NCBI GenBank assembly: GCA_018873225.1 | Contig: JAEILZ010000001.1 | Coordinates: forward strand, 4,216,001 to 4,280,000 | Direction of reading: 5' to 3' | DNA length: 64,000 nucleotides | Source: [Phialemoniopsis] sp. UDSM-2020 | Taxonomy: Eukaryota > Ascomycota > Sordariomycetes > Thyridiales > Thyridiaceae | Shown: positions 35,264 to 47,365 of the stretch, in pieces | Numbering within the stretch: the first letter of the stretch is position 1 | How the letters are laid out: every line of letters begins with the position of its first letter | The notes under the pieces: model-generated | Databases searched by the model: none | The model's input: only the letters and a program-made list of their open reading frames with translations | What the model was told of the DNA's origin: nothing | Translations under genes and position numbers: made by a program

Positions 35264-36093
35264 GATGATAGATTTGTCGCGTCCTTTCAATTGGATCGCA
35301 GGAAGAACAAAGTATCAATTTGAAACTGTCTAATATGTGACAGACAAGAAAATACGGGCGCTGAGGCAAGAATGTGTGTGTAAAGGATCGAGAGGATTGT
35401 TCTCGCGGTGGGCAAAAGATATCTTTGGAGGGGCTACCACCAATTGCGCTGCATGAGTCAAAACCTCACCTGCGGTCTGTAAAATTTTAGTGGGGTAAAG
35501 CTGGAGTTGCAAGGTTTCATGGCACCATGACCAGGGTAGGTCTTCGCTACTAGCCACTTGTGTTTTAGCACGTGGTAGTACTGTTGGTCTACTTGAGGCC
35601 CAGAATGGCTGAAAAGAACAAGAGTCTTCTCATGGCTCATGGCAGGCCACCAGGATTTGAAGAACCATCCATATCCAGATGACTTGTGAGTAGTCTCAGA
35701 GGCTAGTTGTAGATCTCAAATTCAGAAAGGCATACACCCTTAATGACCGAAACAATGATCTTGAAACAGCGAAGGGCCGAAGGATCAGTTCAAAAGTCGA
35801 AGGTATAGACCATTCCCTACAGAGTAAATAGGTACGACGTTTAAGAGAACAAGATTTGATCTTTTCCATTGCCAGCAGGTCTACCCTTCTCTCTTCTATG
35901 TACTGGAGTAAGAACTTGACCATACAGAGCATGCATCTAACATCAATTCATCAAGCTTGCAGGCCGAAATTTCGAGACCCCTTGCTAGGTATCAACTCTT
36001 GGCCGACAGGTTGTCCTACTACTGATTTGTTATTTACCCTGACCGCCTGTATGAGATGCGTTTATCTCGCATTCACTCTAAGCCATTAGTACC
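35264..36093. other. Intergenic, 830 bp
   Basis: Promoter of the DAHP synthase gene and 3' flank of the FAR-17a/AIG1 gene. Contains the TGAGTCA site. No supported gene. Confidence 0.55.
35454..35460. promoter_or_regulatory. Gcn4/CPC1-type element TGAGTCA
   Basis: A perfect TGAGTCA (reverse complement TGACTCA), 190 bp upstream of the DAHP synthase ATG. This is the consensus of Gcn4/CPC1/CpcA bZIP factors, which induce amino-acid biosynthesis genes on starvation. Function here is inferred from motif and gene identity. Confidence 0.6.
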
Positions 36094-36857
36094 TCAATCC
36101 ACCTTAATAGGATGTATAGCCTCCTTCTGAAATTTCTCGATACCGTTCAACTTTCCGTACACCCATTTCAGTGCCAGGGTGCTTAGAGTCATGAGGAAAG
36201 CCGAAACTGTGAACAGGACGACTCGCTGGCCTGTCGATAGAATATCAAAGATGGGATATGGGTAGCTGATATGACATTAGTGAGATGTATCCATGACTGG
36301 TGCATTTGTTCCACTTACAAGCCGTTGCGTGTGAAGCACAACTCAACCCAGCCCCAGTACAGAAATGCCAAGACCATGCTCAGACTCATCGCGCTGTACA
36401 TCCTGATGGTCCATGGGGGACTGAGTAGCAGAAGATCAAGAGACAGCAGAATGGCAGGCATTGCGTGAAAGCCAACATCCGGGACAATGGGCAGCAGGTG
36501 TTGTACGTCTGGGGGGACGACCAAGCTCTTGTCATAAGAGCATATGCCCCAGTACAAGATGCTGATGAGAACTTCGAGCGGCGTCGAGCATACGGAGAGT
36601 GCGTTCTTGATGGTGAAGAATTGAGGTATCAGAGTGATATCCGCAAGAAGCCCAGAAACCATGGTCATCAGGGCTATTCCTAATCCAATGATGGTGAGAA
36701 ATTGGAAATGGCCGCCATATGTAGTATCTGGCAACTGCGGATAGAGTTGCAGATATCTGAACGAGGCCAAGAATGATGCTATCCCGGCAATATGTAACAG
36801 CGCTGAGAATGTTCGCGACGGCGATGCCAGCCGCTGCAGAGGATGTCGTGGGGCCAT
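36094..36857 (-). CDS. FAR-17a/AIG1-like multi-pass membrane protein
   Basis: Two exons (36857-36319, 36265-36094; 53-bp intron) give 236 aa with about six hydrophobic helices. Family-like signatures are LSVCSTPLEVLISILYWGI, a conserved His in DVGFHAMPAILLSLDLLLLSPPW, then LYWGWVELCFTRNGFYPYPIFD across the intron, with a Trp/Tyr-rich end of the core. Animal relatives AIG1/ADTRP hydrolyse fatty-acid esters of hydroxy fatty acids through a Thr and a His; the fungal role is unknown. The tail is short and basic. The gene is divergent from the PPWD1-type gene and shares a 595-bp upstream region with it. Confidence 0.8.
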
Positions 36858-37452
36858 TGTGGGTTGAAATCGTCAATTGCAGACTGCGTCAGGTTGCTCA
36901 AAATGCAAGATCACAAGATCACACAATTGACAGAACTGGCCGACCTTGAAAAGCGCGAATGTGCGTTGTGAGAGAACTGTCTGGGCTAGTATTGATTCAA
37001 GTCCAACTGTGCAAAAGAAAAGCAGCCGAGGCAGATAGAAACAGCTTTCAGATCATGACATCAAAGTCCCATTGAAACCCCTGGCGACGTGGAGACCGGG
37101 GCCTTCAAGATGCCCGCTAAACCCGAAGCTTGAGAACATCATTTGATTTGATTGACTTGGTTCGAAAACAGCCCTGGAAGAACCCCGATTTAGTGGACGA
37201 CTTGGCGCCTTAGGCGCATGAGGAAGCCATGTGGGCCCTGGCCATCGGGGTCAAAGCTTCCAAATGTTTCCTGTCCTGGCGGCTGTGTGGGACTGCCCAG
37301 GTGGGTGCCCAATTGGCTGCTCAGTCGCTCTTGCGCCGAAAACCTCACGATCTGATAAACGCGAAAAGCTGTACAACAAACCCAAATTGAGTAGGCTGCG
37401 CCGGGGCGATATTCACGACGATACCTTGATCTGACTCCAGCAAAATCTCAAG
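36858..37452. promoter_or_regulatory. Divergent promoter, FAR-17a/AIG1 and PPWD1-type genes
   Basis: 595 bp between two outward-facing starts. It contains CCAATTGG at 37309-37316, which is two overlapping CCAAT boxes in opposite orientation, about 140 bp before the cyclophilin-gene ATG. No gene seen. Confidence 0.45.
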
Positions 37453-39451
37453 ATGGCTCCGCCAAACGACGATGATGACGTCAAGTCCAATAAAAGAAGC
37501 CATTCGGTAATGGCCGACCCGGAAGATACTGGTACGTGAGGCTTGGTTTGTCACATTCACGTTCTGCCTTACTGACTACATGCATAGACAGCTCCTCTGA
37601 CGATGACATGGGCCCGCAGCTGCCTTCTGCTGCCGCACCCAAGAAGAAACGCCGAGTCCTCAAGCATCAGAAACTCTACGTGTCCGCCCTCCCGACCTCC
37701 TCTCGCTACTCAAAGTCCTTGATGCACAAGGAGCAGATCTCATTCGTCACAACGACGCCCTTGACCGAGTTCCTGATCACTTCTTCAGTCGATGGTGTCG
37801 TCAAGTTTTGGAAGAAGATCGCACAAGGAATCGAGTTTGTCAAAGAGTTTAAGGCACACCAGGGCGAGATCAGGTCGGTGTCGGTCAGCCAAGATGGTAG
37901 GAGCTTCGCGACGGCCGGCGCAGACAAAACGGTCAAGATATTTGACGTCATCACATTCGACTTGCTATCGATGCTTCAACTCGAGTTCTCTCCGAGGTGT
38001 ATATGTTGGGTTCACAAGAGGGGCGCCTCGTTACCGCTGCTAGCCGTCTCTGAGACTGAGGCATCGTCCATACATGTCTACGATGGAAGGGGCGAGAAGC
38101 AGGAACCGATACACATCATCAAGAATTTACATCGCGCAGTCGTATCCGTCATGGCGTTCAACGATAGTTACGACTGTGTCGTATCGGCAGACGACAACGG
38201 CATGGTGGAATACTGGCGACCTCATGGTAATTACGAGAAGCCTGACAACGTCTTCCAATACAAGAGCTCAACAAATTTGTTTGAGTTCAAGAAAGCCAAG
38301 TCAATACCGACTTCTCTCACCATCTCGCCCTCCGGCAATCAATTTGCGACGTTCTCGGTGCCCGATCGCAAGATTCGACTCTTCGAATTTGCCTCAGGCA
38401 AGCTGTCGCGCACCTATGATGAATCGCTTCGGACAATAGAGGAGATGCAACAAGCGGGCACAGCTTTACACAAGCTAGACGACAATGACTTTAAACGCCG
38501 AGTCATCCAGGAGCGGGAACTCGAGTCTTCGCCGTATCGTGACCAGGTGAACATCATCTTTGACGAATCTGGACATTTCATCATCTACGGCTCCCTCCTT
38601 GGTGTCAAGGTCCTCAACACGTATACCAACCAGGTTGTCAAGCTCTACGGGAAAGACGAAGGATTCAGAGCTGTGAACCTTGCCATCTACCAAGGACAGC
38701 CACAGAAAAAGGGTGTGACAACAGTGGCCATGGCTGCTTCAAGCAACCCTCTTCTACAAGAGTCAGAGACGCGTGATCCTATTCTTTTCGCAACGGGTGT
38801 TGGCAAGGTTCGATTTTACATGTTCACGAATGAAGAAGACATCTCAAAGTCAACACGAGACGTTCACAACGAAAAGCCAACCATGCTCGGTGGCAAAAAG
38901 GCGGCGCAGGAGAAGAAGACAGAAACCGGAACAGCGGCCATCGTTCATACAACTTATGGTGACATCCATATACGGCTGTTCCCAGACGCTGCGCCCAAGG
39001 CTGTTGAAAACTTTGTCACGCACTCCAAGAGGGGTTATTACAACAACACCATCTTCCACCGTGTAATCCGAAAGTTCATGATTCAATGTGGTGATCCGCT
39101 TGGAGACGGCACCGGTGGCGAGAGCATCTGGGGCCGGGAGTTCGAGGACGAGTTCAGCACGCTGAAGCACGACAAACCGTATACGGTGAGCATGGCAAAT
39201 GCTGGCCCCAATACGAACGGCAGCCAGTTCTTCATTACAACCGAGAAAACAGTAAGTAGAATGATCGATCCCCTTTGAGGCATATGAATGCATTTACTAA
39301 TATCTTTTTAAAGCCCTGGCTTGATGGTAAGCACACAATCTTTGGCCGCACGATCCAAGGACTCGATGTGATCCATAAGATTGAAAACGTTCGCACGTAC
39401 AAGGAGAAGCCCGAGGAAGATATCAAGATCTTGAATATAGATATCGTATAG
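37453..39451 (+). CDS. WD40-cyclophilin peptidyl-prolyl isomerase (PPWD1/Cyp15 type)
   Basis: A prolyl isomerase associated with spliceosomes in animals and fission yeast. Three exons (37453-37531, 37588-39251, 39314-39451) give 626 aa. An acidic, Ser-rich N terminus and a [13 protein letters not shown] basic box precede WD40 repeats (about residues 70-420), including [20 protein letters not shown] and DKTVKIFDV. The C-terminal cyclophilin domain (about 467-626) keeps the catalytic Arg and Gln ([14 protein letters not shown]), [12 protein letters not shown] and [11 protein letters not shown], so isomerase activity is expected. The second intron falls inside the TEKT/PWLDG motif, confirming the splice. 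Domain order and length are those of PPWD1. Nuclear location is inferred. Confidence 0.94.
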
Positions 39452-39952
39452 TGATCCTGTTGCATTGAGATGCACTCTAGCGAGAACAACCAATATATAC
39501 CCAGCGTCTTGCATTTGCAGCATGTTGCCATCAGTTGTGATGATAAGAGAAAGGCGTCAATAAAAGAGACGACGGGCCTGGGCTAGCTCGTAGCTTAGCG
39601 GAAGACCGCCCCGCCGCCTCTACGTACTAGGACTCGTCAGTGCTCGTCTCGCATACTCCTCCCATTTTCGGTCCCCCGCATCTAGAGTTGTTTCCACCCA
39701 CCGTCAACCTCCGGATCGACTCTCCAAACACGGTTTAACCTACCGTTTCCATCGGGTCCTTCGTTTCATCTCGGGGGAAGCGCCTCCGCCTCGATTGTTT
39801 TCCGACCCTCCGAACTCCCGGGGCCGTCAGAGCATGGGGATTGTTCCTCTGCCTATCAGCGTGCGTGCGTTGCCGCCCCGCCGATCGGCTTCCCGCCTGA
39901 AAGGCTTCTCTGGTGCCGATCCGTTTGCAGTCATCCTTTCAACGTCGCCGTG
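39452..39952. other. Intergenic, 501 bp
   Basis: 3' flank of the PPWD1-type gene and 5' region of the Zn2Cys6 regulator. GC-rich, with CT-rich patches. No supported gene. Confidence 0.5.
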
Positions 39953-42602
39953 ATGCCCCGGCCGAAGAAGCCCGGCGCTCCTGAGCCCAAGCGTCGGAGT
40001 CGCAATGGTTGCTGGTATGTGTTGACTTTCTGCTCTTGAAGCAAACCTAGTCATGGCCAATTCTTCAATCCCAATGCGCTTTAAGCGTTGCTCTATTATC
40101 TCAGCGCACCCGCTTTCATTTGCCTACTCTAAGATCTGACCTGTGAACAATTTGTCTAGGCCGTGTAAAGCGAGGAAAGTGAAATGCGGAGAGGAACGTC
40201 CTCGCTGTTTGAAGTAAGGCTGTTCATTATGAGAAATGTTCTATCAAGACTAACCTCCTTGCAGTTGCCAAAGAAGCGGCGAGGCCTGTGATTATAGCAT
40301 TCGTCTGAACTGGGAAGGCCGCAGAAGTAAGAAAGGAGGAGGCGGGTTTGGCGTCATCCAGTTTGATCAAGCTTCCTCGCAGTCAGACAAGAGTACGCCA
40401 TCATCCAAGCTGGCTACTTCACCGTCAAGTTCTGGCTTCAAGTCCATAAACTTCGACTCTTCAGAAAAGCCTGTTGAAGCGGGACCCAGTCAGTCCTGGT
40501 CCGCTGATACAACCTCTGGATCGTTATATGTACCCGTTTCGACCGCGACTACTTTCCCACCAACCCAGTATGACTTTCAGACCCAGCTCTCCTTCGACTC
40601 GGGCAATGGCGTCGCCCAACCATCGGGCACACTATCTCACTCTCATGACGAAGCGCTCCTCGGAATGCCCATGGCGGATCCGCCGTCAAAGCGTCTGAAG
40701 TACTCGCTAGCTGGGGGCGAAGGAGACAACTCATCATTCACGTCTATGGCAGCACCGCAGCAGCCCAGACTCTCGGGCGTGCCGCCGTCATCCGGCGATC
40801 TCACATCAGGTGCCGCCAATGATGACTTTCATCGCAGCACGCTCGACATACACGCTCACCACACCCCGGAGGCATTTCGTCGATTGTCCGTCAACTCGCT
40901 CCTATCTGGCGAGTCGGTGCCGTCGCAGGAAGAACGCCTGAGGGAGGCCACGGGAAGTTATCTCGGTCTGGACGCTGAGGTCAATCGTCTTCAGCAAAGC
41001 ACATACTATGGTATCGACCGCGGCTTTACAGATCTGGATGTTGGCGTCAACGATGACCGAAACGCCATCACAGGCGCCTCACCAAAACTCTCCCGGCGTG
41101 AGCTTGTTCATGAGGAAGAAGGTGATGAGGATCACCCTATGGAGTTTGGATTTGGAGCCTATTCCAATGAAAATGATGGGTTTGCTGGCGGTTACTACGA
41201 CCGGCCAGTCATTGTGCGAATTCCGCGAACCTTTGAACCGCTTCCGGATAAGTTGAAGGACAACCCAATGAACTTGCTGTACTTCCACCACTTCTTGAAT
41301 CACACCTCAAGAGTGTTGGTACCGCACGACGATCCTAGTTCGAATCCATTCCGCACAGTACTTCCTCTCATGGCGGTGACGAACGACCATCTCTTGAGCT
41401 TGTTGCTGGCATATTCGGGTATGTTTTGAATTATTATTTGTTACGAAGAGCATATGGCTGATATTTTCCACAGCATCTCATCGTGCAAGGCTTCTGCAAC
41501 AGCCTGAACCTGTCACAAGAATCGCCCTATGGGTTCAAGATATCTTCCCAGCTCTGCGCCACGCTCTTGACAATCCCGATACGGAGATTGCGAGCACAGA
41601 CGTGGCAACAGCTATCATGCTTGCGTCCCTTGAGATCATCTGCCCCTCGGCGTTCGAGGTCCACATCCCGTGGCAGAAGCACCTCACCCTCGCTCGCGAG
41701 CTTGTCACAGCCCGTCCAGCCCTTCTCAAGGTCAATCACCACAGCTCTCGAGAAGAGCAAGCCCAGGGTCATCAGGTTTGCGCGTTCTTATGGAGCTGGT
41801 TTGCCTATCTCGATGTCTTGGGCAGCCTCAGTGGCGGCGGGCAGGATGCTTCGCCGGTGTGGGTTCTTGAATACAGGGTCTATCATCCGGACGACGACGA
41901 CGAGATCGACTGCATCATGGGCTTTACCACAAGCTGCATATATATACTGGCACGCATTGCAGAGCTTGCTAAGAAGAGTGATGCGGAGCGTTTGCGCTCC
42001 CACCCCCGAGCTGAGAATGAGAGCGAGGGCCATGGCGCCGACACCACCTCTTCACCCTGGGAACCCAGTGCGGAGGCTCAAGTCAAGGCCCACAAACTCG
42101 AGGCTGATGTCCGCGAGAGTATGGCACAGCCACCACGGCCTTGCCAGCACATACATAATCTGAATACATGGGATCGGCGCGAGATGATCGCGACCAACGA
42201 AGCTTACCATTGGGCAGCTCTGATTCATCTCTGGCGCCGCGTTTGGGGCATGCCGAGCGAGGATGCGCGCGTGCAGGAGGCTGTCGGCAAGATATTCGAA
42301 TGCTTGAGGAAAGTACGGAAGTGTGGTAGCGCTGAAGGGTGTTTGCTATTCCCGATGTTTACCGCTGGTTGCGAGACGAGAGATGAGGAGTACAGGGAAT
42401 ACATCCTGGAAAGGATGATGACTGTTGAGAAGACTGGCATGACCCAGGTAAGTTCTTGTCTACGATCAACACCGTGTGTTCAATGTATACCTTCTGCTAA
42501 CACTTCTCTTCACAGGTCAGCAGAGCTCGTCGTCTGATGGAGAGAGTATGGGAGGTAGGACAGCCATGGGAGACTTTGCTCAGTACGGAGTTCATTGGAT
42601 AA
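39953..42602 (+). CDS. Zn2Cys6 transcription factor with fungal-TF domain
   Basis: Five exons (39953-40014, 40160-40213, 40265-41418, 41474-42447, 42516-42602) give 776 aa. The binuclear zinc cluster C-x2-C-x6-C-x6-C-x2-C-x6-C (residues about 20-47; CWPCKARKVKC, then CLNCQRSGEAC) is split over the first three exons and rebuilt only after splicing, which supports the model. It is followed by CDYSIRLNWEGR, typical of the Acr-2/Upc2-like branch, a long Ser-rich linker, and a helical fungal transcription-factor domain from about residue 370 to the end (MNLLYFHHFLNHTSRVLVP, then NEAYHWAALIHLWRRVW). A Gal4-class DNA-binding regulator in the nucleus. Targets are unknown; its neighbourhood of oxidase, sulfatase and permease makes local control possible but untested. 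Confidence 0.9.
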
Positions 42603-42868
42603 GATACCAGGTCATGTCAGGTTAACAACCATCTTGGGAATGGGTGCCAGAGATCATCGGCACAGGGAACACTGCAGGAGGCGTTTGGATTATATATACA
42701 TTATACCATTGGGTCTCTGCGATTGGAATTCATACAGTTGCATATAATTTCCGAGAGAATACTTATTAACAATTTTGTTCTCAAACATTTTTTTTAAAAT
42801 ATGATAGACATCCCAAACACATTCCCAAATCTCCAATATGCATGGAACGTGATCTTAAAAGGACCCGT

Positions 42869-44461
42869 TCACGACTCCTCAGAGTCATCGCCGTCAAGCT
42901 GCTCAAACGCAAGGTTGAACGACGGCCCAAAGTGGCACACCCTGCTCGCCTTGCTCTGAGCCCTCCTCAGCCTTAGATCCTCCGCCTCGATGGCCTCGGC
43001 CAGCTCCTCCCGAACATGCGCGCTGCTCTCCCGGCGCCGCTGCCGACCTTCCGCAGACCCGGTAACGGAACCGGCGTGTATGGAGTCGTCTTCTGCCGCG
43101 ACCTGCTTGCGCTCCTCTTCCTCTTCCTCCTCCCGCTCCTGGTCGCGGCGCCTGGCGAAGTCGACCGCGGCGTCCAGCTTCTCCTGGAACTGTCGCGCCT
43201 GCTCCTCCTCGCCTAAAAGGGCGTAGTGGCTGCGCCGGAACACGCCTAGAGCGCTGAGGCACAGGCCGACGATCTCCCACGCCACCATGATCGGCAGCGC
43301 GTACCGCAGCTTTGGGTTGCAGCCGCGCGACCAGATGTCGGTGAGCACCTGGTACACCTCGTGGGCGGGGAAGACGTAGCCCAGGCGGTAGAAGCCCGGG
43401 GACAGGCCGAACGGCAGCAGGATGGAGGTCACGTTGAGAATGACCCACGATATGAGCGCCATGGGCACGTACGCCAGGGGAAGCCAGATGGTGAAGACGT
43501 CGAGCGTCAGGAAGTTGAGGTGGGCGAACAGCCACAGGGCCATCCAGTTGAGGCCGAACTGCGGCGCGCCGACGTCCCAACCCGAACGGAAGGCCCAGAT
43601 GGCGCCCGTGACGCAGAGGGAGCCGACGAGGGTGTAGGCCGACGAGATGACGTTGCGCACGAGGATGATGCGGTACGGGTGGATGCGCACGTAGACCTTG
43701 AAGCTGGCGTAGAGGCCGTTGATGGTGCCGAGGTAGAAAAACTCCTGGATCAGGATCAGGATGATGACGAGCGTGTTGTAGATGGCGCGCGACCCCTGGC
43801 TCGTCGGCTGGATGTTGACATTCGTCAGCTGCCACGGGTTCGCGAAGACGGCGACGGCCTCGGCGGAGAGCTGCGTGCCTTGGGGCGCCTCGGCGGTGCT
43901 GTAGGCGATGCGCGCCGCGTTGGAGAGGGCCTGCAGGTTGGACGAGATGGCCGAGTCGGCGACGGTCGAGTAGAGCGCCTGGTTCCAGATGTAGGTCAGG
44001 ACGTCGGAGCGGTTGTAGGCCAAGGCCGGCGGGCCGCCTGCCAAGGCCGTACGGAGCCGGTCGGACGCACCGGGCTCCACATAGACGGCCGCCCAGTAAG
44101 CCGTAGAGCAGACGGCATCTCTGAGCTCGGCCGGTCCAGGGAAGTCCGGGGCGGGCCGCTCGTAGAGCGTGGGGAAGCCGTCTCCCTTGAGGCCGTCGTA
44201 GGCCTTCCTCACCGCGTTGCCGATGGCGCCGTTGTCATAGTCGACAAACGCCACGCTGATGTTGTGCGTGTGCGACTGCTGCTGGAACAGGGAGCCAAAG
44301 ACGTAGGAGAAGAGGGCCAGGAAGAGGAGCTGAAGGAGAACGAAGTTGATGGCGGCCGCGCGGAAGAAGGGCCGCCCTGGTGGCCTCCAGCGTTTCTTGT
44401 GCGAGTTGTGAAAGGTCAGACGCCCTTCCGTGGCCCTCGGGTAGAGCCGATTCACGAACAT
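42869..44461 (-). CDS. SNG1-like DUF3533 membrane protein
   Basis: A multi-pass protein of about 530 aa resembling yeast Sng1 (nitrosoguanidine resistance) and the ABC-2-permease-like DUF3533 family. After a basic N terminus an ININFVLLQLLFLALFSYVFGSL-like first helix (about residues 37-58) leads to a large extracytoplasmic loop with HNISVAFVDYDNGAIGNA and PWQLTNVNIQPTSQGSRA. Five more helices follow, then a Glu/Arg-rich coiled tail. Family members shape plasma-membrane composition or export; the substrate is unknown. The start is uncertain: the ATG at 44461 is the first in frame, but an acceptor-like CAGCTTAG just upstream (about 44495) leaves room for a further 5' exon. It converges on the Zn2Cys6 gene, 266 bp apart. 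Confidence 0.82.
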   Translation of the reverse strand: MFVNRLYPRATEGRLTFHNSHKKRWRPPGRPFFRAAAINFVLLQLLFLALFSYVFGSLFQQQSHTHNISVAFVDYDNGAIGNAVRKAYDGLKGDGFPTLYERPAPDFPGPAELRDAVCSTAYWAAVYVEPGASDRLRTALAGGPPALAYNRSDVLTYIWNQALYSTVADSAISSNLQALSNAARIAYSTAEAPQGTQLSAEAVAVFANPWQLTNVNIQPTSQGSRAIYNTLVIILILIQEFFYLGTINGLYASFKVYVRIHPYRIILVRNVISSAYTLVGSLCVTGAIWAFRSGWDVGAPQFGLNWMALWLFAHLNFLTLDVFTIWLPLAYVPMALISWVILNVTSILLPFGLSPGFYRLGYVFPAHEVYQVLTDIWSRGCNPKLRYALPIMVAWEIVGLCLSALGVFRRSHYALLGEEEQARQFQEKLDAAVDFARRRDQEREEEEEEERKQVAAEDDSIHAGSVTGSAEGRQRRRESSAHVREELAEAIEAEDLRLRRAQSKASRVCHFGPSFNLAFEQLDGDDSEES

Positions 44462-44941
44462 GTGAAGGGTGAAGCAAGACCTCGTCAAGGTGCTAAGCTG
44501 GTGAGAAATGACTCTGGTCTCATGGATGACCTTGACAGGAGGAATTGGTATGTTCTACGTGCACCATCGAAGGTCCGAGAAACAGCGTCAAGCCATCTTG
44601 CGCCCCCCGATGTGAGAGAGACTTTGTTTTTATCGCCGAAAGATCTGAACAAACCCCGCATTGGCGCATTGTATAGGCTATCTTCATGGCTTTTTATCTG
44701 GCAGCCAATATCAATGTAGCACCCCGTTTTTGACTTTCAAGGCGGGTGTCACTAATATGTAGTGCTTACGGTCCTGCAGGCCATCCATTGCATCATTGAG
44801 ATTGGCATCAAGGGCGTGCGTGAGGCATGTGCGAGTATGTCAATTGTTCCGTATGATACAACCTGGGTTGGTAGAGAATCGATCCGAGACAAGAGGCTTG
44901 CAGCATGGTGATCCGTGCCTCCATCGAGTGATCCATGTTAC
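44462..44941. other. Intergenic, 480 bp
   Basis: Upstream of the DUF3533 gene and 3' flank of the FMN oxidase gene. May contain an unrecognised first exon of the DUF3533 gene. Confidence 0.45.
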
Positions 44942-46285
44942 TCATAAGACTGATCGTACATCTCCTCCATACTTGACCTGCCTTACCATCTCTCTCGTTA
45001 ATTCTTTGATGGTCTTCACGCCTGCTAGGCCCATTGACTGGTCGATATCCGCCAGTAGACCCGCGAGAACGTTTTTGGCGCCATCCTTGCCAGCGATGCC
45101 CAGTCCATAAATCACCGGTCTGCCAACCAGGACACCTTTTGCACCCAGGCATAGCGCCTTCATCGCATCAGCGCCAGTTCGCACTCCGGAGTCGAAGAGA
45201 ACCGTCATCTTATCACCCACGGCATCCACGATCTCTGGGAGCACCTCCAGGCTCGCAATGCTGCCATCAAGCTGCCGTCCGCCGTGGTTGCTCACCACAA
45301 TGCCATCTGCCCCGTGCTTCAGCGCAAGTTTAGCATCCTCAACACTGAGAATCCCCTTGAGGACGATAGGTCCATCCCAATGCCTCTTCAGGATCGCAAT
45401 ATCCTCCCAGTTTCGTGCCTCACCCGAGAAAGCCTCGGAGATCCAATGCAGCGAGGCCTCAATCAGATTATCATCGGGCGTCACTTCCTCGTCTCCATCC
45501 TGATTTCCCTTTTCCTTCTGTGCTTGTGCAAACATTTTGCGGAATGCTGGGTCCGAGAAGCCATTGGCATTTCCCTCGCCCAGGGCAAAGGGCAGATAGC
45601 CAAGGTCTAGGTCGCGCGGGCGCCATGCCATCGTGAAAGTGTCAAGCGTCACGACTAATACCTTGCACCCAGAAGCACGCGCACGCTTCAGCAACGAGGC
45701 GGTAAGACTCTCGGAGCGCGGCCAATAGAGCTGGAACCACCGTGGCGCTTCGTTGCCGGTGTGCTCCGCAATTTCTTCGATGCTGGAGCTTGCCGCCGTG
45801 CTGATGATGAAAGGGACGCGCAGGTCCGCACAAGCGGATGCCACCCCAAGCTCTTTGTCTTCGTGGTAGGCACTCATGACGCCGACAGGTGCCATGAGCA
45901 GGGGGCTCTCTGCAAGCTATGGTTTAGTGGCCGCTACATTGAGAATTGAGCAAGGGTCACGACAGCTCTACCTACCATAGGTTTGGCCAAAGAGCTCGAT
46001 TCGCATATCTCGCTGCAGGGCAGGGCGCATCATGCGCGGGATGAGCTTCCACTGCCGGAAAGCGAGCCTGTTGGATTCCATCGTCGAGCCTTCACCGGCG
46101 CCGCCAGCCACATAGTTGAAGCCTTCCTCGGGCATTGCATCCTTTGCCTGCTTTTCCAGCAGATTGGGGTCGGTGGTCGTCGGAGGTGCCTCGCCTCCAA
46201 GAAGCTTGTTGCGGTAGATGTTGAACATGTGCTCGCGGTACGGGGGCGGCGCACCACCATCCTGCTGGTCCGAGGGATCCGACAT
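44942..46285 (-). CDS. FMN-dependent alpha-hydroxy-acid oxidase, lactate 2-monooxygenase-like
   Basis: Oxidises (S)-2-hydroxy acids such as lactate with FMN. Two exons (46285-45976, 45909-44942; 66-bp intron) give 425 aa. The N-terminal part has FNYVAGGAGEGSTMESNR (the conserved FNY-x2-G-A-x2 region) and RMMRPAL. The core has LLMAPVG, PRWFQLYWPRS, LVVTLDT, the substrate-binding Arg in SGVRTGADAMKALCLGA, and the active-site base His in VVSNHGGRQLDGS. The loop between about residues 220 and 260 (Asn/Gly/Asp/Glu-rich) is longer than in glycolate oxidase, as in the lactate 2-monooxygenase branch. There is no cytochrome b5 domain or targeting signal, so a cytosolic enzyme is inferred. Whether it makes pyruvate or decarboxylates to acetate cannot be told from sequence. 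Confidence 0.9.
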
Positions 46286-47308
46286 ACTACCTAGGCAGCT
46301 ACGAGATGTCTAGTTGGATATGATAGAGTTTGGGTAGAGGCAGTTGTACTCCCAATCGCTTTGTGATGTCGTGTGTTGCGACTGCTGGCTCAATGCATGC
46401 GAGCGAGCACCTAGGCGTCATGTGTGAATGCCGGAAATCCTCTTTCACAGGTGTTTCCTTTTCTCCCCTGAGACTGTTTCAGTTGAGACAAGGAGTGTGC
46501 AGCGAAGGCTAATAAATGAATCCTGATAATCCGCCAAGTGCTGACAATTTAGTTGAGAGATGTTCCAAGCTCTCCAGCAAGCCTCGGCATCTTTCGAGAT
46601 GGTGTTAGTTAGTGCTTGGCTAGACCTGGGCAGCTCACCTCAGCATGGAGGATGAGGCTTGACCAACTAAGGTTTAGCGCCCAGAGCGCTGGGAATCAGC
46701 ACGGAATGCTGGCAACTGCGGGGGCTTTACGGCGGCATCGGGTGCGAGCAGCTGGTATCGACTGCTTCATGTTTCCAGGTAAAAAAGTACGTTTGATCAG
46801 AGCATTTTGATGCCACCAAACTGATGTCGCAACAAGACGACTGTTCCTCTTTTAGTAGACAAAAGCTATCAAGCATGATGGATTCGCAAGCTGTGGAAAA
46901 GAGGTGCAAAGGGATCCATCCGGTGGGTTATCCGACTGACGAACTCTACGATTACCGACATGTACTTGAATCAAAGACATGGGACAGATGTTGGGGAATT
47001 GCTCTCGTATTCTTCTTGAAATACTACTTGCTCTTACACATCAACCACAAATCACCCAAGAAGCCATGATTCTGACGCCACGAACATTAGTGGCCAATTC
47101 AGATGTGAAGCATCGCGTGAAAGGCCAGAAGACCATCCGGCACTGTTCCCACATCCCTGCTTCTCCCCACACCAGATCCACGCCGGCGCCGAAAGCCGAT
47201 TAGACCTCGCCCGAAAGCCGGACGTTTACACACCCAAATCTGTCCGCACTCATCATGCGAACTCCTAGATGCATCTGCAGAGCAGCAGGTCGCTCCCCAG
47301 TCTCATGA

Positions 47309-47332
47309 ACTCCCCGGGGGTAGTCGGGGAGT
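47309..47332. promoter_or_regulatory. Palindromic GC element in sulfatase promoter
   Basis: ACTCCCCG (47309-47316) and CGGGGAGT (47325-47332) form an exact 8-bp inverted repeat around an 8-nt spacer, about 134 bp before the ATG. It contains CCGGGG words that fit the CreA consensus SYGGRG on both strands. Confidence 0.45.
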
Positions 47333-47365
47333 ACGCGACATGCCCAATCATGGCTTGAACATCGG

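Noticed and set aside
37159..37169. GGTTCGAAAAC resembling a tRNA B box
   Set aside because: No T-stem pairing, no A box at the right distance and no acceptor stem.
43361..44719. Long plus-strand ORF (over 450 codons) opposite the DUF3533 gene
   Set aside because: Its translation is Glu/Arg/Gly/Val-rich with no domain, and the minus strand encodes a clear membrane protein with conserved motifs; it is a codon-bias shadow in GC-rich DNA.
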